DNA of 64,000 nucleotides from the NCBI RefSeq assembly GCF_024713975.1, contig NC_091107.1, positions 18,219,501-18,283,500 of the forward strand. Reading direction: 5' to 3'. Under the pieces are notes generated by a model. That model ran no database searches and had not been told where the DNA came from. It was given only the letters and a program-made list of their open reading frames with translations. The stretch comes from Paralichthys olivaceus. Taxonomy: Eukaryota; Chordata; Actinopteri; Pleuronectiformes; Paralichthyidae. Each line of letters begins with the position of its first letter. Within the stretch, counting starts at the first letter, position 1. Shown in pieces: positions 52,818 through 64,000 of this stretch. Both the position numbers and the translations under genes were made by a program.

Positions 52818-52995
52818 ATCCAACAGCTTCCAGTTTATGTTGTCTGATTCATCACAGTCGAGCAGCAACCGCAAGACGAGACGTACAGCTGTGGGACTGT
52901 TCAATTCTTGATTTTTGTTGGTATTTGAAAAATTAACATGATGATTATATGTGAGTAAGGGGGGATGTTTTGTATTTCTTTGAGCTATTGAGAAA

Positions 52996-53001
52996 AATAA
53001 A
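52996..53001 (+). terminator. supt4h1 poly(A) signal
   Basis: AATAAA about 180 bp after the supt4h1 stop codon, followed by a T-rich stretch ('gtctgttttatagg'). Confidence 0.7.
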
Positions 53002-53019
53002 AGTCTGTTTTATAGGAAA

Positions 53020-56000
53020 TTGTCAAAATATCATTATTTTTCCGCTTCTGTATGATGTATACACACTTAGATTTACTTATTTAAGGACATGAATGAACCA
53101 TGAAGGAGCACAACTCTTCTCCTCTCTTATCTTTCCAGATTTTTATTATGTAGAGGATGGATTACCCAGCAAGTCAGACATGTAATAGAATGTCCAAGGT
53201 TGATACAGTTCAGCTGGAGGTCCTCAGAAAGTTTCCAACATATGGTACTGAGTCATTTAGAACAGACCTGACTTCATTTACAAATTTAGGCTGTTTTTCT
53301 TTTGCTACGGTTTGGATTTCCATGAAAGTTTGTACAGGCTTCATTCAGTCTGCAGGTATTCATTTAACACATGTACAGTGATGGAAAAAAGTGACAGAAC
53401 ATCCACACTAGGTGACAGATATACAAAAGTAGAAGAAATAAAGGAGGAAAATATTTTTTTACCGGCACTGTAAAATCACTGAAGTTTTAACGACTGAAAT
53501 GAGAGACTGTGTATAATTTTTGGTTTGAACAAATTCCATGAAACATTCCTGTACTTCTTTATTTGCGCCACAAGACAGTGCTCTATACCTAGTACCTGAA
53601 TTGTTTGCAGGACCTTTCACTCCCAGTAGGGGGAACTAAACGCTTAGTGGAGTAAGTACATTCTCATCTATTGTCTCCAGTTCATTCTCAAAGCTTGTTT
53701 CATTTCCAGTAACTGCTGTAGCTTCTGTTTCATTGTACGATAGCCTGAAAGTTATAGGTCGTCATCCTGTGATGTGTGTATCAGGTGTAGCACTCTGCTT
53801 TTGTCTTGCGTTGCTATTTAGGGAGAACATTATTCCCAGAGGCCCCAGGCTTCGTCTAATTTCACTGTAACCTGATGGAGCGGGGTCATGCACATTAAAG
53901 ACTCTTTAAATCTCTATGTGAGCACAGTGAGCTCTCGCTCTCGTCTTGTTAGATGTTATTAGTTGAGATTTTATTACACCTGGTGCTGATGTTTCGTTAC
54001 AGACGTGTGGTTGGTGAAATCCCTCTGATTAAAAAAGACATGCTGAGGTTATGGTTCAGTGAGGTGAAGCAGATGGTTTTATCTCAGGAGCCTCAACTCA
54101 TTAGGTGACTCGTAACGAAAGTCATTTCAAAATAAATGGATATTTACTGATTGCAGGGGTTTTGAACTCAGCAAAAATAACAGGAGTTTAAAACAGTATA
54201 ACAAAGCTATATGTACACATAGCTATAATAAACACATAGCAGCAGTTTCATGTGTCTCACTTTAGGTTTCTGGACAGACCTCAGTGGAGGGAGAGATCAA
54301 ATGATGTGCAACATGCCACTAGAGAAACATTTCATTAAATATCATGTTCGTTGAATCATTTTAATAAGTCAGGAGGATTTGTTTTGTGCATCTTTTTCTT
54401 AATAAATTCAAAAATAATCTGAGGAACTCATATAACACACTGCAACTTAAAATAACAGGCTATGAATACAAGTGTCTACCACTGCACCTGCACTGGTGTG
54501 ATGCACTGCAGGATGTGCACGAGGGCCTCATGTTCGACTGCTCTTTGTGTTATTTGACACTGAAACTGGATCTGTATCAGAAGCAGGTTACAACAGAGTG
54601 AGACGTTTCTCTATCACCACAGAATTATTCTGTCTCTTCATCCTTTGGGACAAGTTTGCACTCAACTATAAAAGAGTGGCCTGTGCTCAAAGACAGACAG
54701 TGTTCAAAAGTATTAATACAACACAGTAAAAGTATTTCTTCAAACCTGTAAGTCTTGCTTAAATTTAAATTCAGTTTTGTTAGTGTTGCACCAAATAACA
54801 ACATACATTCTCTCAGGGTATTTTTCACAGCAAGGTTGAGACCTGACAGAAATTTAGAGGAAACCACCAGCATAACCAGACTCCATGTGGGCAGCCATCT
54901 GCCTCGACTAGTTTATTCATATCAACTATAGTTTAATTCATCACATCTTGAACAATAATCCTTTCTAGTGTTCATTTTCATCAAATGTTAGTGTATAAGC
55001 TAACTTAACTTAACTGTTAGAGAAATGTCATAAAATAATCAAAAATATGACAATATTTCCTTGGACTGTGGTGGAGTAAAGGTGGAGTGAAGGTGGAGCT
55101 GATAACCGACAAAAGATACATTTCAGAAATGAGTATGATAAAAAAAAGTCTGTTTCTAAATTTAAATAATGCACTCATTTATTTGAACATCTTTGCTGCT
55201 GCAACAATGAGGTCAGGGACCGTAGCAATGAGCTTTATTATTATAAGCTCAAGTTATGATCATCATCTTGTTGCATTTTTATTTTTTAATCCTCCACTTT
55301 CTGTTACTAAGATGATGCGCTGTCACCAACAATGTTCAGACAGACATAAATGTGCATTTTTTAATGTAAATATGAATCTAAGCCCAATGGTATTAGATGA
55401 ACAGGCCATCAGTCACTGTGTCAAATAAAACATCTCTTCATTCTACTGACAAGGACTCATGCCTCCTCTCATGCAGTTAGCAGCAACTTACATTTGTTTT
55501 ACACAAAAACCAAATCAAAATCAATCATCACAGTGATCTGAATGTAAAGAATGTTAAATCTGTCTCATTCGCTTCAACAGAAATGAAACCTTTTGAACGG
55601 ATCGTAAGTCTTGAGGCAAAGTTGATGATCAAATCAGAAATAAACAAAGTGTTAAATAAAGTGTTTTTTAAGTACACCAGTCAGTTTACTACTTAAGTTC
55701 TACTGTGTAACACGACACAACAGTTTCACACTAGAGTGCAGTTTCTATCACTTCTCCTCGTGTTCGCCTCAGATGAAGCTCAAGTTGTTTCATGAAAGCT
55801 GCAAACTAAAAACAAAACTGAGAACTCGCTGCTGTGAGACTCCCACCACCACAGGCGTTGTCAGGAAGACTTTCAACTCCGCCCGGCTCTCTACTCTGCA
55901 CAGCAAGTGTCATACTGGCTTTTTCTCTCTCTCTCTCACACACACACACACACGGCCTCACACACGGCCTCATCGGTGCCTGCAACCACACTTTGGGGTT

Positions 56001-57363
56001 TTGCCCTTATTTGGATATGTCAGGGATTAAAGCTGAAGGGAAAGTATTAGATTAGAAACTTGAGGTTCGACTTGAGGTTTGTTCTCTCTCAGGTTGCTAG
56101 AAATATGAGCTGTTTGTCAGGATAAAGCAGAGATAGAGATGAGATGAAGACGATGCATTTTACTCACACACACCCTCTATGTGTAAGTGTTTCATAAGGC
56201 TGACAAAACTTCCTCTCCTCTGCAGAGCAGAGCGCAGAGGCAGAACTGAGAGCAGCTCGTCACATTTAAGGATTTCAATTCCTTTCACAAAGGAGGCTTC
56301 AACCTCTGCAGCAATCACATGTGCACATGTGACATTTGGCGGTGAGCAGAGTTGGAACATGTTCTCTGAAGTACGAGCACAACATTGTTAAATCAATACT
56401 ACAAGCTAATACTACAAGGGCTGCATTTAGAAAAGAATTATGGGTATTTTCAATTTACTTCAAGTATTAAAAATTGTATGATTTATTCTGCGATAAAACG
56501 ACCGCTGGGGTTGATATTTTATTACCAACTACATATTGGGGTGGGGGTGTGTTATGGATCAGGGAGGAACCCAATAAATGTTTGTGTGAATATGGATCAG
56601 GGGATGATTCCAGGTATTGTTTTCCAGTTTAGTAGGAGTCAGTCTTGTCATCAGTGGCTATTGAGAATATTGTAATTATAATAACTTTATTCGTTCATGT
56701 AGAGACAGGCTGAACACAACAGATGAAGGTGCTGAAATCATTTCTACATTTTAAATCTTTGATCTAATAACATTTCCATTGATTTACAGGCAAACACTAA
56801 CATTCAGTGATAAAAGCCTCAGAATAAGTTGGAATAAAATCATGTGAACAGTTTTTCACAGTTTCTGGTCAATAGGTTCAACACTATTTTGGAAGCTTAG
56901 TGATGCTTATATGCTATGCTATATATATTAATATGAGATAGTTGTAAAAATGAAATGAGTAACATGATGAAGTTAAAGTATAAAGAAGCATAAAAATGAA
57001 ATACTGAAGTGTACCTGAAAATGTGACTTTTAAATCTACTTTCCGTCAGTGATCTGCAGAAGGCGGTTCAGAGCAGCTCAGGCCCCGGTGAAGTTTGCTG
57101 GCCTGGGAGGCATCTGAGCTTCTGGGCGGCTCGGTGGTGTCGACACACGGCCTAGTGTTACAGGCAGGGAGGGGGAAATGGCTGTGGGCCCAGATAAGGT
57201 CTATCACCAGAGGCAGCAAGGGCCCCGGCTTTACACTCAGGGAGTTGGGACAAGTCCTCACTGGTGGGTGAGTGTGAGGCACAATTTGTTTTTCCTGTAG
57301 ATCAATCTGGTTCCCAGGCTGACGCCATCCTCCCCATACTTTTGTGTAAATTGAGTATTATAA
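53020..57363. other. supt4h1 to mir-142 intergenic DNA, left part
   Basis: No coding exon or RNA gene recognised. It contains a (TC)n(CA)n tract at 55922-55965. Remaining sequence looks unique and AT-rich. Human SUPT4H1 and MIR142 are likewise separated by several kb (from memory). Confidence 0.4.
55922..55965. repeat. (TC)n(CA)n microsatellite
   Basis: A CT run passes directly into a CA run, then 'cggcctcacacacggcctc'. Confidence 0.9.
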
Positions 57364-57426
57364 CCCCCCCCCCCCCCCACACACACACACTCACACGTGC
57401 AAACACACACACACACACACACACAC
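57364..57426. repeat. Poly-C and (CA)n tract
   Basis: A run of about 15 C followed by CA repeats with short interruptions. Confidence 0.95.
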
Positions 57427-57884
57427 GTTTGCTCCTTTTCTCACAGGAGCTAATGTCGTGGGAAATAAGTTGAACCACGTGTTCTCTTTCAACTAAATGT
57501 GACTCACAGTTAAATTCGCTGGTCCGAGTGAGATATTACATCAAGAATGTACGATGAGCTTATCACATACAACACACTGCCACACAGGAGTCGTCAGCCA
57601 CTCCGCCAAAGAGACATTCAACTCAATGAACCGAGAAGATTGAGTCCGTGAGGCTGCAGAACTTCATCTCCCACGACCTCTCACATCTATGACCCTTAGG
57701 GGGGGCATGACCCAGATGTGGCAACACTGGACGGAATAGTGAAAAATTAAAATGCACACCAGTGTTAAGAATCTAATAACACAACATATAGTGATAAACA
57801 GCATCAGTCATAGCAACAACATGGACGCTTGTGCTGTGCTCTTTCCCTCAGACTTTGTGAGCAGGACGTGTAATGTTACTTGTA

Positions 57885-57965
57885 ACAGAGTACTTTTAGT
57901 GAGTGTTGTACTGATACTTTCAATAATCAGTAAAGGATCTGAATACTTCCTCCACCACCTCCACA
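57885..57965. repeat. Teleost interspersed repeat fragment
   Basis: 'cagagtacttttagtgagtg' and 'gtaaaggatctgaatacttc' plus 'ctccaccac' match a common fish repeat end (tacttttacttaagtaaaggatctgaatacttcctccacc type). A related piece is at about 59060-59165 ('atacttgagtaaagta'). Confidence 0.55.
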
Positions 57966-58448
57966 TTGAAACCAGACAGTGGGATCCAAACACCCTCCTC
58001 ATCGCACACATTAAACATCGAGGTTCTCAAGAACAGATTTCAAATGTCAGTGATGGAAAGAATAACACACGAGGGAAAGAGTCAACCTGAGAACTAACAC
58101 TAAATACATTATAATATAGACATAAACACATACGGGACAATTTTGTAGTTTTTATTAATGTGCATTATTTGTCAATTATAGCTTCTCCTATGAAAATACA
58201 GGGTTTTTGCTATAATGTCATTTATTAGCTGTCTACAAATGTATTATAGTTTTTTTGATATCAACAAACACTGTTATCTGCTTATTATTATAATGTATAT
58301 GTGTAAATATTTATGAATAGCTGTATTCTTACTATTATTTCTACATATGTATATCTTTTATTTCTTTTAGCCTTACTTGATTTTTATATCGCTATGTTTA
58401 TACTTGCTTTTGCTCTTTCACCTCTTTCTCAGGGGCTCTGTAACGTTT

Positions 58449-58487
58449 GAATTTCCCTACGGGAATTAATAAAGTACTTCTGATTCA
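58449..58487 (-). repeat. Teleost LINE 3'-tail-like fragment
   Basis: 'gaatttccctacgggaatta' followed by 'ataaagtacttctgattc' is the reverse complement of the tail type at 4709-4750. Confidence 0.55.
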
Positions 58488-59039
58488 CTGTTCATAAATA
58501 CTACACAGCATCACCAGTTTCAGTCGCTTATTACAGTATTTAAGCAAAAAATTATACAGACTTATTATAGAATTGAATAAACAAAGCTTTTATTTTGTCT
58601 TAATTGCGGTTGTGTGTCACAGAAGGGAAAAACAAATCACTCTGTGAGAGAGCACGTACAGCTCAGAGCTGCTGTGTGCAACATTTAGTGAATTCAACTC
58701 TTAGAGAGGGAGAGAGAAATGAACGTTTATACTGTGCTGGCGGATGTGTTCAGATCCTTCACATGAGTAAACACATTACTACACTGTAATAGTATCTGTT
58801 TACAAGTTGAGGTCCTTTGTTTAGTAAAGTTGAAATATTCTCAGTAAAAGAATTACGTGACATGCAGAAAAACCAGCTGTGTGATACTGTTATGTTTTTT
58901 TAATTATTGTGTTTTTATTACTGATGCATTAACAAGAGGCATTTTAATATTGCACTGAGATGTACATTCTGTGTGGTTTGCACTACAAAAACAAAATCAT
59001 TATGTTATGTACATTCAATTTGTAAGTAGTAACTTTAGC

Positions 59040-59165
59040 TGTCAATATATGTACTGGAGTAAATATTTCCCTCTGACATGTAGTGAAGTAGAAGTATAAT
59101 ATGGCATAATGTAAACTGGAAATACTTGAGTAAAGTATTGTATTTAAGTAAATGTTTTTTTCCAC
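59040..59165. repeat. Teleost interspersed repeat fragment
   Basis: 'gtactggagtaaatatttcc' and 'atacttgagtaaagtattg' with 'atttaagtaaatg' belong to the tacttgagtaaa-type fish repeat; the copy is diverged. Confidence 0.5.
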
Positions 59166-61242
59166 AACAGCCTGCGCTCTACGTGAAGAACACTCTGAGC
59201 TCTGCGATGCTGATGTTTCCACATCACTGAATGTCACCGGTGCAGCTTCGTTGCCTCATTTTCACAGTGCTGACCTGACGACTGTGGGCTCATTAGCATG
59301 GTGACAAACCACACTGCTACAGTTGGACATTTGCATTCACGGGGAATTGAAACTTGTGACCTTTCCCTTTTAAAAATCAACAGAAAATAAACAGTAATCC
59401 CTAAACATGCCTACAAGAGAACACACTTTAAATCACATTTTTAATGGAGGGTTAGATTCTTCTTATCGGCCTGAAAGAAATCCCCTTAAAAGTGATTTGA
59501 GTGTAACTAAGAGGGGGGAAGTTCTCGGTCTTCCCTGAGTGCTCTGAAATGAGGACTGTGGATTCCGTCCCCATCAGTTGGACTGAAACCGCTTCAGGAA
59601 GCATTGGGACACTTTCAGTGTTTATATGAACACAAAGATGCATTTAAACATGTGAAACTTGTTTACTGCAGCTTTACAACCAGCTTCAGTTTGAGCAGTT
59701 TCATTGTGAGCACACCTAATGTTCCTGCATTTATCTGAGGGCACAGGCTCACTTTGGTGACTCAGAACAAACCGTTCGTGTTCAGCTCAGTTTACAGTAA
59801 ATTATACTTTTTACCGGAAAACATTGACTGTTTCTAGTAAAAGAAGGAAAATCTCCACACACACACACAGAGGAAGTGTTCCTTCAGGTAGCTTCCTGTA
59901 GCGCTGTGACATTTAAGCACCAACTCTCAGAACATGATCTCAGGATGTGCACTTCACATACGTACCACCCAAACTGAAGTTAATGCAGACTATGAATATA
60001 AACAGCGAATGTGAACAATATTAAGTTCACATTTGCCTCAAGATGAGCTCATACCGTGTGTTGTAATCTTTCCTATTACCCAACATCACACTGTGCTGTG
60101 TTCTGGTATAAGTATAAATGACACCATCATGTGCATAGTGGTACAGACACAGAGGGATTTCAGTTTAAAGTGATTAAGAAACCAGAAATGATTGAAAGTC
60201 AGAAAGTCAAAAGACGCTGTAATGTTCACGTCGACACAATATTGAGTGTAGGTGTTTGTGTCATTATGTCGACGTGGCGTCTTCTGGTTGCTTTTAAAAA
60301 GGCGGCTACAGAAAGCAGCAGCGAGAAGAGGCGGAAGAGGCGAATGAGAGCGACTGTGACTGTTAGACCTCTTCCTGTGGTTACATCACGTGGTCATGGA
60401 GGGTTCAAAAGGAGACAGCTTCTTCTTCTTCTTCTTCATCCACTCCTCGGACAGAGAGAAGACACCTGTGAGAGGCTGCCTCACGAGCTTCACTTCAAAC
60501 AGAGAAAAAACACGGAGGGAGAGGTACAGTATGATGGAGGCCATTGTGTCTTTAATGGTATAATGATTTGTGACGACATGGACAGAATTCTGAGTCAGAT
60601 AATACAAGATGAGTCAATGTTGCAGCTTTTACTTCATTAACTTCACTTTTTCTAATCTATTGTTTTGTCAAAGGAGTTTTTCCGTTCAGAGTTTCAATTG
60701 GATTTTGGATGAAAACCTTAAAAACTTTGTACTTGAAGCTGAAAATGTATTTTTCTGTAACTGTAATGTTTTTATTTAAGCGTTTTTATATCTACAGGAT
60801 CTTTGCATTTTCAAATGTTATTCTAATCTGCTAACAGATGTCTGCGATCTTATTTTTTTGTGACTTTTGAAACATTTTGCTCGGACAGAAAAGCTTACTC
60901 ATGCCAGCCAAAATGGCTTCCATAAGATAGCGCTTCCTCTGGCTGTTAAGTTCGGACTTTTGCCTAATATGGCAATAAGGCGCAATAAGAGATTTGTGTG
61001 GTAAACTTTACATGTAAGTGTTTCAGGACAAATCAGGAAGTGTGCATTTTCTGGTTTGAGAAAAAAAGCGAAGGCTGTTGAAGCGTTGGGTGCGCACTGG
61101 GCCGAGAGGTTTCAGTTTGGTGCACAAGTGTGTGACTGGGCGTGGGAGGGGTTTGGTGTGTGTGCAGCTGCAGATGTGAACCCAGGTGCAGAAGAAGAGA
61201 AGCGGGGAAGGACACAAGACGGAAGAAGAAGAGCGGTGGATG

Positions 61243-61329
61243 TACAGTGCAGTCATCCATAAAGTAGAAAGCACTACTAAACTCCTCGCCACAGTGTAGT
61301 GTTTCCTACTTTATGGATGAGTGTACTGT
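61243..61329 (+). ncRNA. mir142: microRNA precursor mir-142
   Basis: The 5p arm CATAAAGTAGAAAGCACTAC(T) is at 61258-61278 and the 3p arm (TGTAGTGTTTCCTACTTTAT then GGA) at 61295-61317, both matching the vertebrate miR-142 sequences as I know them. The arms pair with each other and the stem extends outward through ACAGT...ACTGT; the loop is about 16 nt. miR-142 is a blood-cell-restricted microRNA needed for normal myeloid, lymphoid and platelet development. Its position downstream of supt4h1 on the same strand agrees with the mammalian neighbourhood. Confidence 0.97.
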
Positions 61330-61380
61330 TGGCTTCAGGGGAGAGGAGAGGTCCGTCATGGCACCCGTGCAGGAAGTCAC

Positions 61381-61400
61381 TAAAAGAGGAAGCTGCTTTG
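61381..61400 (+). promoter_or_regulatory. PU.1-like site next to mir-142
   Basis: 'taaaagaggaagctgc' matches the PU.1/SPI1 consensus (AAAGAGGAAGTG type) about 50 bp after the hairpin. Function is inferred from the motif alone. Confidence 0.3.
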
Positions 61401-61523
61401 TCTCGCAAGGCCACACATTCACCCAGAGTGTCGCCCCAGTCTCTTCACATGGGTGGTGTGTGGTGCGGAGCAAAGTCTGCAACTCTCTCCTTCAATGTGT
61501 GAAGTGTAAACTGTCAAATATTC

Positions 61524-61529
61524 AATAAA
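61524..61529 (+). terminator. Candidate pri-mir-142 poly(A) signal
   Basis: AATAAA about 200 bp downstream of the hairpin on the same strand. On the opposite strand another AATAAA lies at about 61588-61593, so the two strands may have converging transcript ends here. Confidence 0.35.
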
Positions 61530-63625
61530 GTTGAACATGAAGAAGTATCTTGTTTTAGACTCGTGTTTTCTGTGAAAATAAACATACTTTATTCCTGTAA
61601 AAAGATCCATATGGAAAGTAACCATCACATTTTCAAGTCAACAAGTCCTCTGTGTTCTACATCTTTAGATCATGTTTCTCCGGCGACACTGCCTGGACAT
61701 GCAAAAACAAAACGACAACTGAAAAAACAATATTAACAAAAATATTTACACATGAGCTTTCAAAAGGATAATAAAAACAGTGATATATAAAAATGTTAAT
61801 CTTCCACTGGTTTCAGTGATTGCAGATCAGGAAAGATGAAAAAAGAAAAAAGAAAAAAAGGTTTCCCGCACTGCATGAAAATATAGCACAAGCCCCAACA
61901 CTGTTCATTATATACACAAAGCTCCTACAGCTTCTCTCCCACTACTGCGGCAATCTACAAGTGAAATATTGTAGACGAGTCAGCCTAGAAAAACAGAAAC
62001 GTGACGAGAACGTAAATAAGGCCAGACATGGGTATAACATTGTTCTGCATGCAGTCGTTAAACATCCTGTAAACAACAGATTAAGACTAAACAAGGTCGT
62101 CTCATAAGGCTAAATATGATCAGCAGAGCTAAAATGCTACCTACACGGGTCGAGGTCCTACTACCCAGCGGAGCCGCCTACTCACTACACAGCAGGTCGA
62201 GGAATACTTGTGCATTAAAGGCCGTCAAATACGAGATCAGTACAATTATTCACTGTACATTTCGGCAACTTTTGAGCATCCACTCCCCCTTAAGAAAAAC
62301 ATGAAACAGAAGAAACACTGTACAGCCTCAGTCTCGGTTCCATCCTAAAGTGTCTTTGTCAACCTGCCCTCAAATTTACTCTCACCGCCATCGTGCTCCC
62401 TTTATGTAACACTGACAAACAATTAAAGACGTTCACGACATGAAAGAAAAAAGTATGTTGTGACTCTGTCTGCCCGTGAGGGGGGACTTCAACGACACGC
62501 TCCTCTCCCCCCACGCTGCTGCATGCTGCGCTAACAGGCAAAGCACCTAAGAGTTTGGCATAATTGTGCAGCTTTTCAACAGCCAGAGTCCACAGGTGGC
62601 TCAGCGTACTGACAAACCACGAGTAAAAACCTGAGATGTGACCCCAACAGCTATTCCGCCACACAGATCCAGAGAGATCCAATCAGACAGAGGGAATAAC
62701 CACTGCACGTGCTGTAACTGAAAACTAAGACCTGGTCCACACATCCACATCACAACCTCTGCATCTAAAGCGTCGACAGACACAGTGCGCTTCTGTCTTT
62801 GTTCCAGAACTGCAGATCACACTAAGCTATATTGCCAAAATGGTTGTTTTAAGCTTTAAGTCGATAGTCTTATGAAGCTGGTATGTGAACACAAAATAAA
62901 CTGCATGGGCGGATGAAGATGTTTAAACACTGTTTAGCCTTAATCCAATATTCACACACTGCAATTATCCTCCTGACATGAAGGCCAAAGAAAAGAAACC
63001 ACTTATTGCAGAGTCCTTTATAGTCCAGTGGAGCCGCTGTATCAGTGGTGAACCTTCACCTCCTTCTCACTTCCTGTCTGCGCAAGCAAGGGAGCGAATA
63101 AAACTTTTGTTTCCAGAGGCAAAGCAAATCACAGCGTGGCTTATCATGAAGTTTAACAGAGGCGAAGTTTGACCCACGATATTCACTTCACATTCACGTA
63201 TGTGTGACATGTACACAAAACACATGTTAGTGTTAGCTGGTTTTACATGCAGAGATTTATACTGCATTCAAACCACAGTATGTTTAGCATCAGGCTGCTA
63301 ACTGTAGTGTCAGACTTATTTTTGAAAACCAATAATTTCTTTATGTGAAAATGTCAAATATTTGATGGTCTCAAATATGAGAACTTGGGAATTCAAATGA
63401 AATGATAGTGAAGTGAATATCTTTGGGTTTTGGAAACAACGAAACCACGAGGTGGAAACTGTGACGGGTATTTTTCACAGTTTTTTATGTTTTACAGAGT
63501 GAAAAATGATAAGTGGTTAATTAAGTGATTAATTAAGAAAAAAGGGGGCTATGGTTTTATAATAGTAATTAGTGGCCTTAAAGCTACTCATCATCTGATA
63601 CTAGATCATTTTACAAACACTGCAG

Positions 63626-63668
63626 GTCTCTCTCTCTCTCTCTCTCACACACTCACACACACCCACAT
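63626..63668. repeat. (TC)n(CA)n microsatellite
   Basis: A TC run followed by CA/CTCA units. Confidence 0.95.
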
Positions 63669-63815
63669 ACATGTAACATATGACACATATGTGTAATATG
63701 CAACATTTAAGCCAATTATGTCTGTGGTCAAACACATCAAGAGTTCCTGTATTCATTTCTGAGAAAGGCATCTGTTTTCAGTCTCATCACCTGTGGACTG
63801 GGCAGCTTCATCTAC

Positions 63816-63853
63816 CCCCACACACACACACACGTACACACACAGACACACAC
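63816..63853. repeat. (CA)n microsatellite
   Basis: CA repeat with a GTA and a GA interruption. Confidence 0.95.
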
Positions 63854-64000
63854 TAAAGAAGTGCGAGCCTCCACATTCTTTACATCTAACAGCTCGTTCC
63901 TCTTTGACAGTCATGACCCCAAATAAATTAGATCCAAACTACAAAAGTATGAAAGTGGATCATCACCGTCTCTGACAGCTTGCTATGACTAAACCTTCTG

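Larger units (their letters stand above)
57427..61240. other. supt4h1 to mir-142 intergenic DNA, right part, with candidate mir-142 control sites
   Basis: No coding exon was found; the 169-codon frame at 60131-60640 has no recognisable domain. ETS-type core motifs occur at about 59873-59907 (gaggaagtgttccttc then cttcctg), 60932 (cttcctc) and 61031 (caggaagtg). These fit the known control of miR-142 by PU.1/ETS factors in blood cells, but such short motifs are common by chance. CTT repeats lie at 60419-60437. Confidence 0.3.
61600..64000. other. Right end of window, no gene recognised
   Basis: No coding exon was identified. The AATAAA on the minus strand near 61590 could mark the 3' end of a leftward gene whose long 3' UTR covers part of this region, but no coding sequence was seen to support that. 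Microsatellites are at 63626-63668 and 63816-63853. Confidence 0.35.

Noticed and set aside
60131-60640. 169-codon plus-strand frame upstream of mir-142
   Set aside because: No domain or conservation recognised; it includes a CTT repeat read as Leu. It might be part of a non-coding primary transcript.

Overview
The window is nuclear DNA from a ray-finned (teleost) fish. The evidence is vertebrate-style split genes with GT-AG introns, dense microsatellites, teleost-type interspersed repeat tails, and four vertebrate loci that are neighbours in other genomes: rnf43, hsf5, supt4h1 and mir-142. No prokaryotic or organellar features are present.

Layout. (1) 1-26143 has no exon I can identify. It is most simply read as the long first intron of rnf43, whose first coding exon is at 26144-26365 on the minus strand; it holds only repeat fragments. 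(2) 26400-28000 is the CpG-richer 5' flank of rnf43, with a 12-codon upstream ORF whose stop overlaps the rnf43 start codon. (3) 28887-31793 (minus) is hsf5, five coding exons, with a CAG-repeat-encoded polyserine block inside the DNA-binding domain and a probable GC-AG first coding intron. (4) 32100-33750 holds a fold-back element, a direct repeat, and GATA and GGAT arrays. (5) 34255-51139 is a tandem triplication (period about 6.08 kb) of an eight-exon gene for a HIPK-like protein kinase with a long basic tail. The copies are separated by identical antisense fragments of a non-LTR retrotransposon and carry Gypsy pol remnants upstream. (6) 51624-52817 (plus) is supt4h1, five coding exons, 117 aa. 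(7) 52818-61240 is intergenic DNA with repeats. (8) 61243-61329 (plus) is the mir-142 hairpin, with both mature arms matching the vertebrate sequence. (9) 61530-64000 has no recognised gene.

How the parts relate. rnf43 (Wnt-receptor-clearing E3 ligase), hsf5 (germline HSF-family factor), supt4h1 (DSIF elongation factor subunit) and mir-142 (blood-cell microRNA) form no pathway; they are syntenic neighbours. As I recall the human 17q22 order, HSF5-RNF43-SUPT4H1-MIR142 are consecutive on one strand. Here the rnf43-hsf5 pair and the supt4h1-mir-142 pair are each preserved, but they lie in opposite orientation, separated by the kinase array. The array therefore sits at an apparent rearrangement breakpoint. 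The kinase triplication is the most unusual part of the window: all three copies have complete ORFs, keep the catalytic residues, and lack the activation-loop tyrosine typical of HIPKs.
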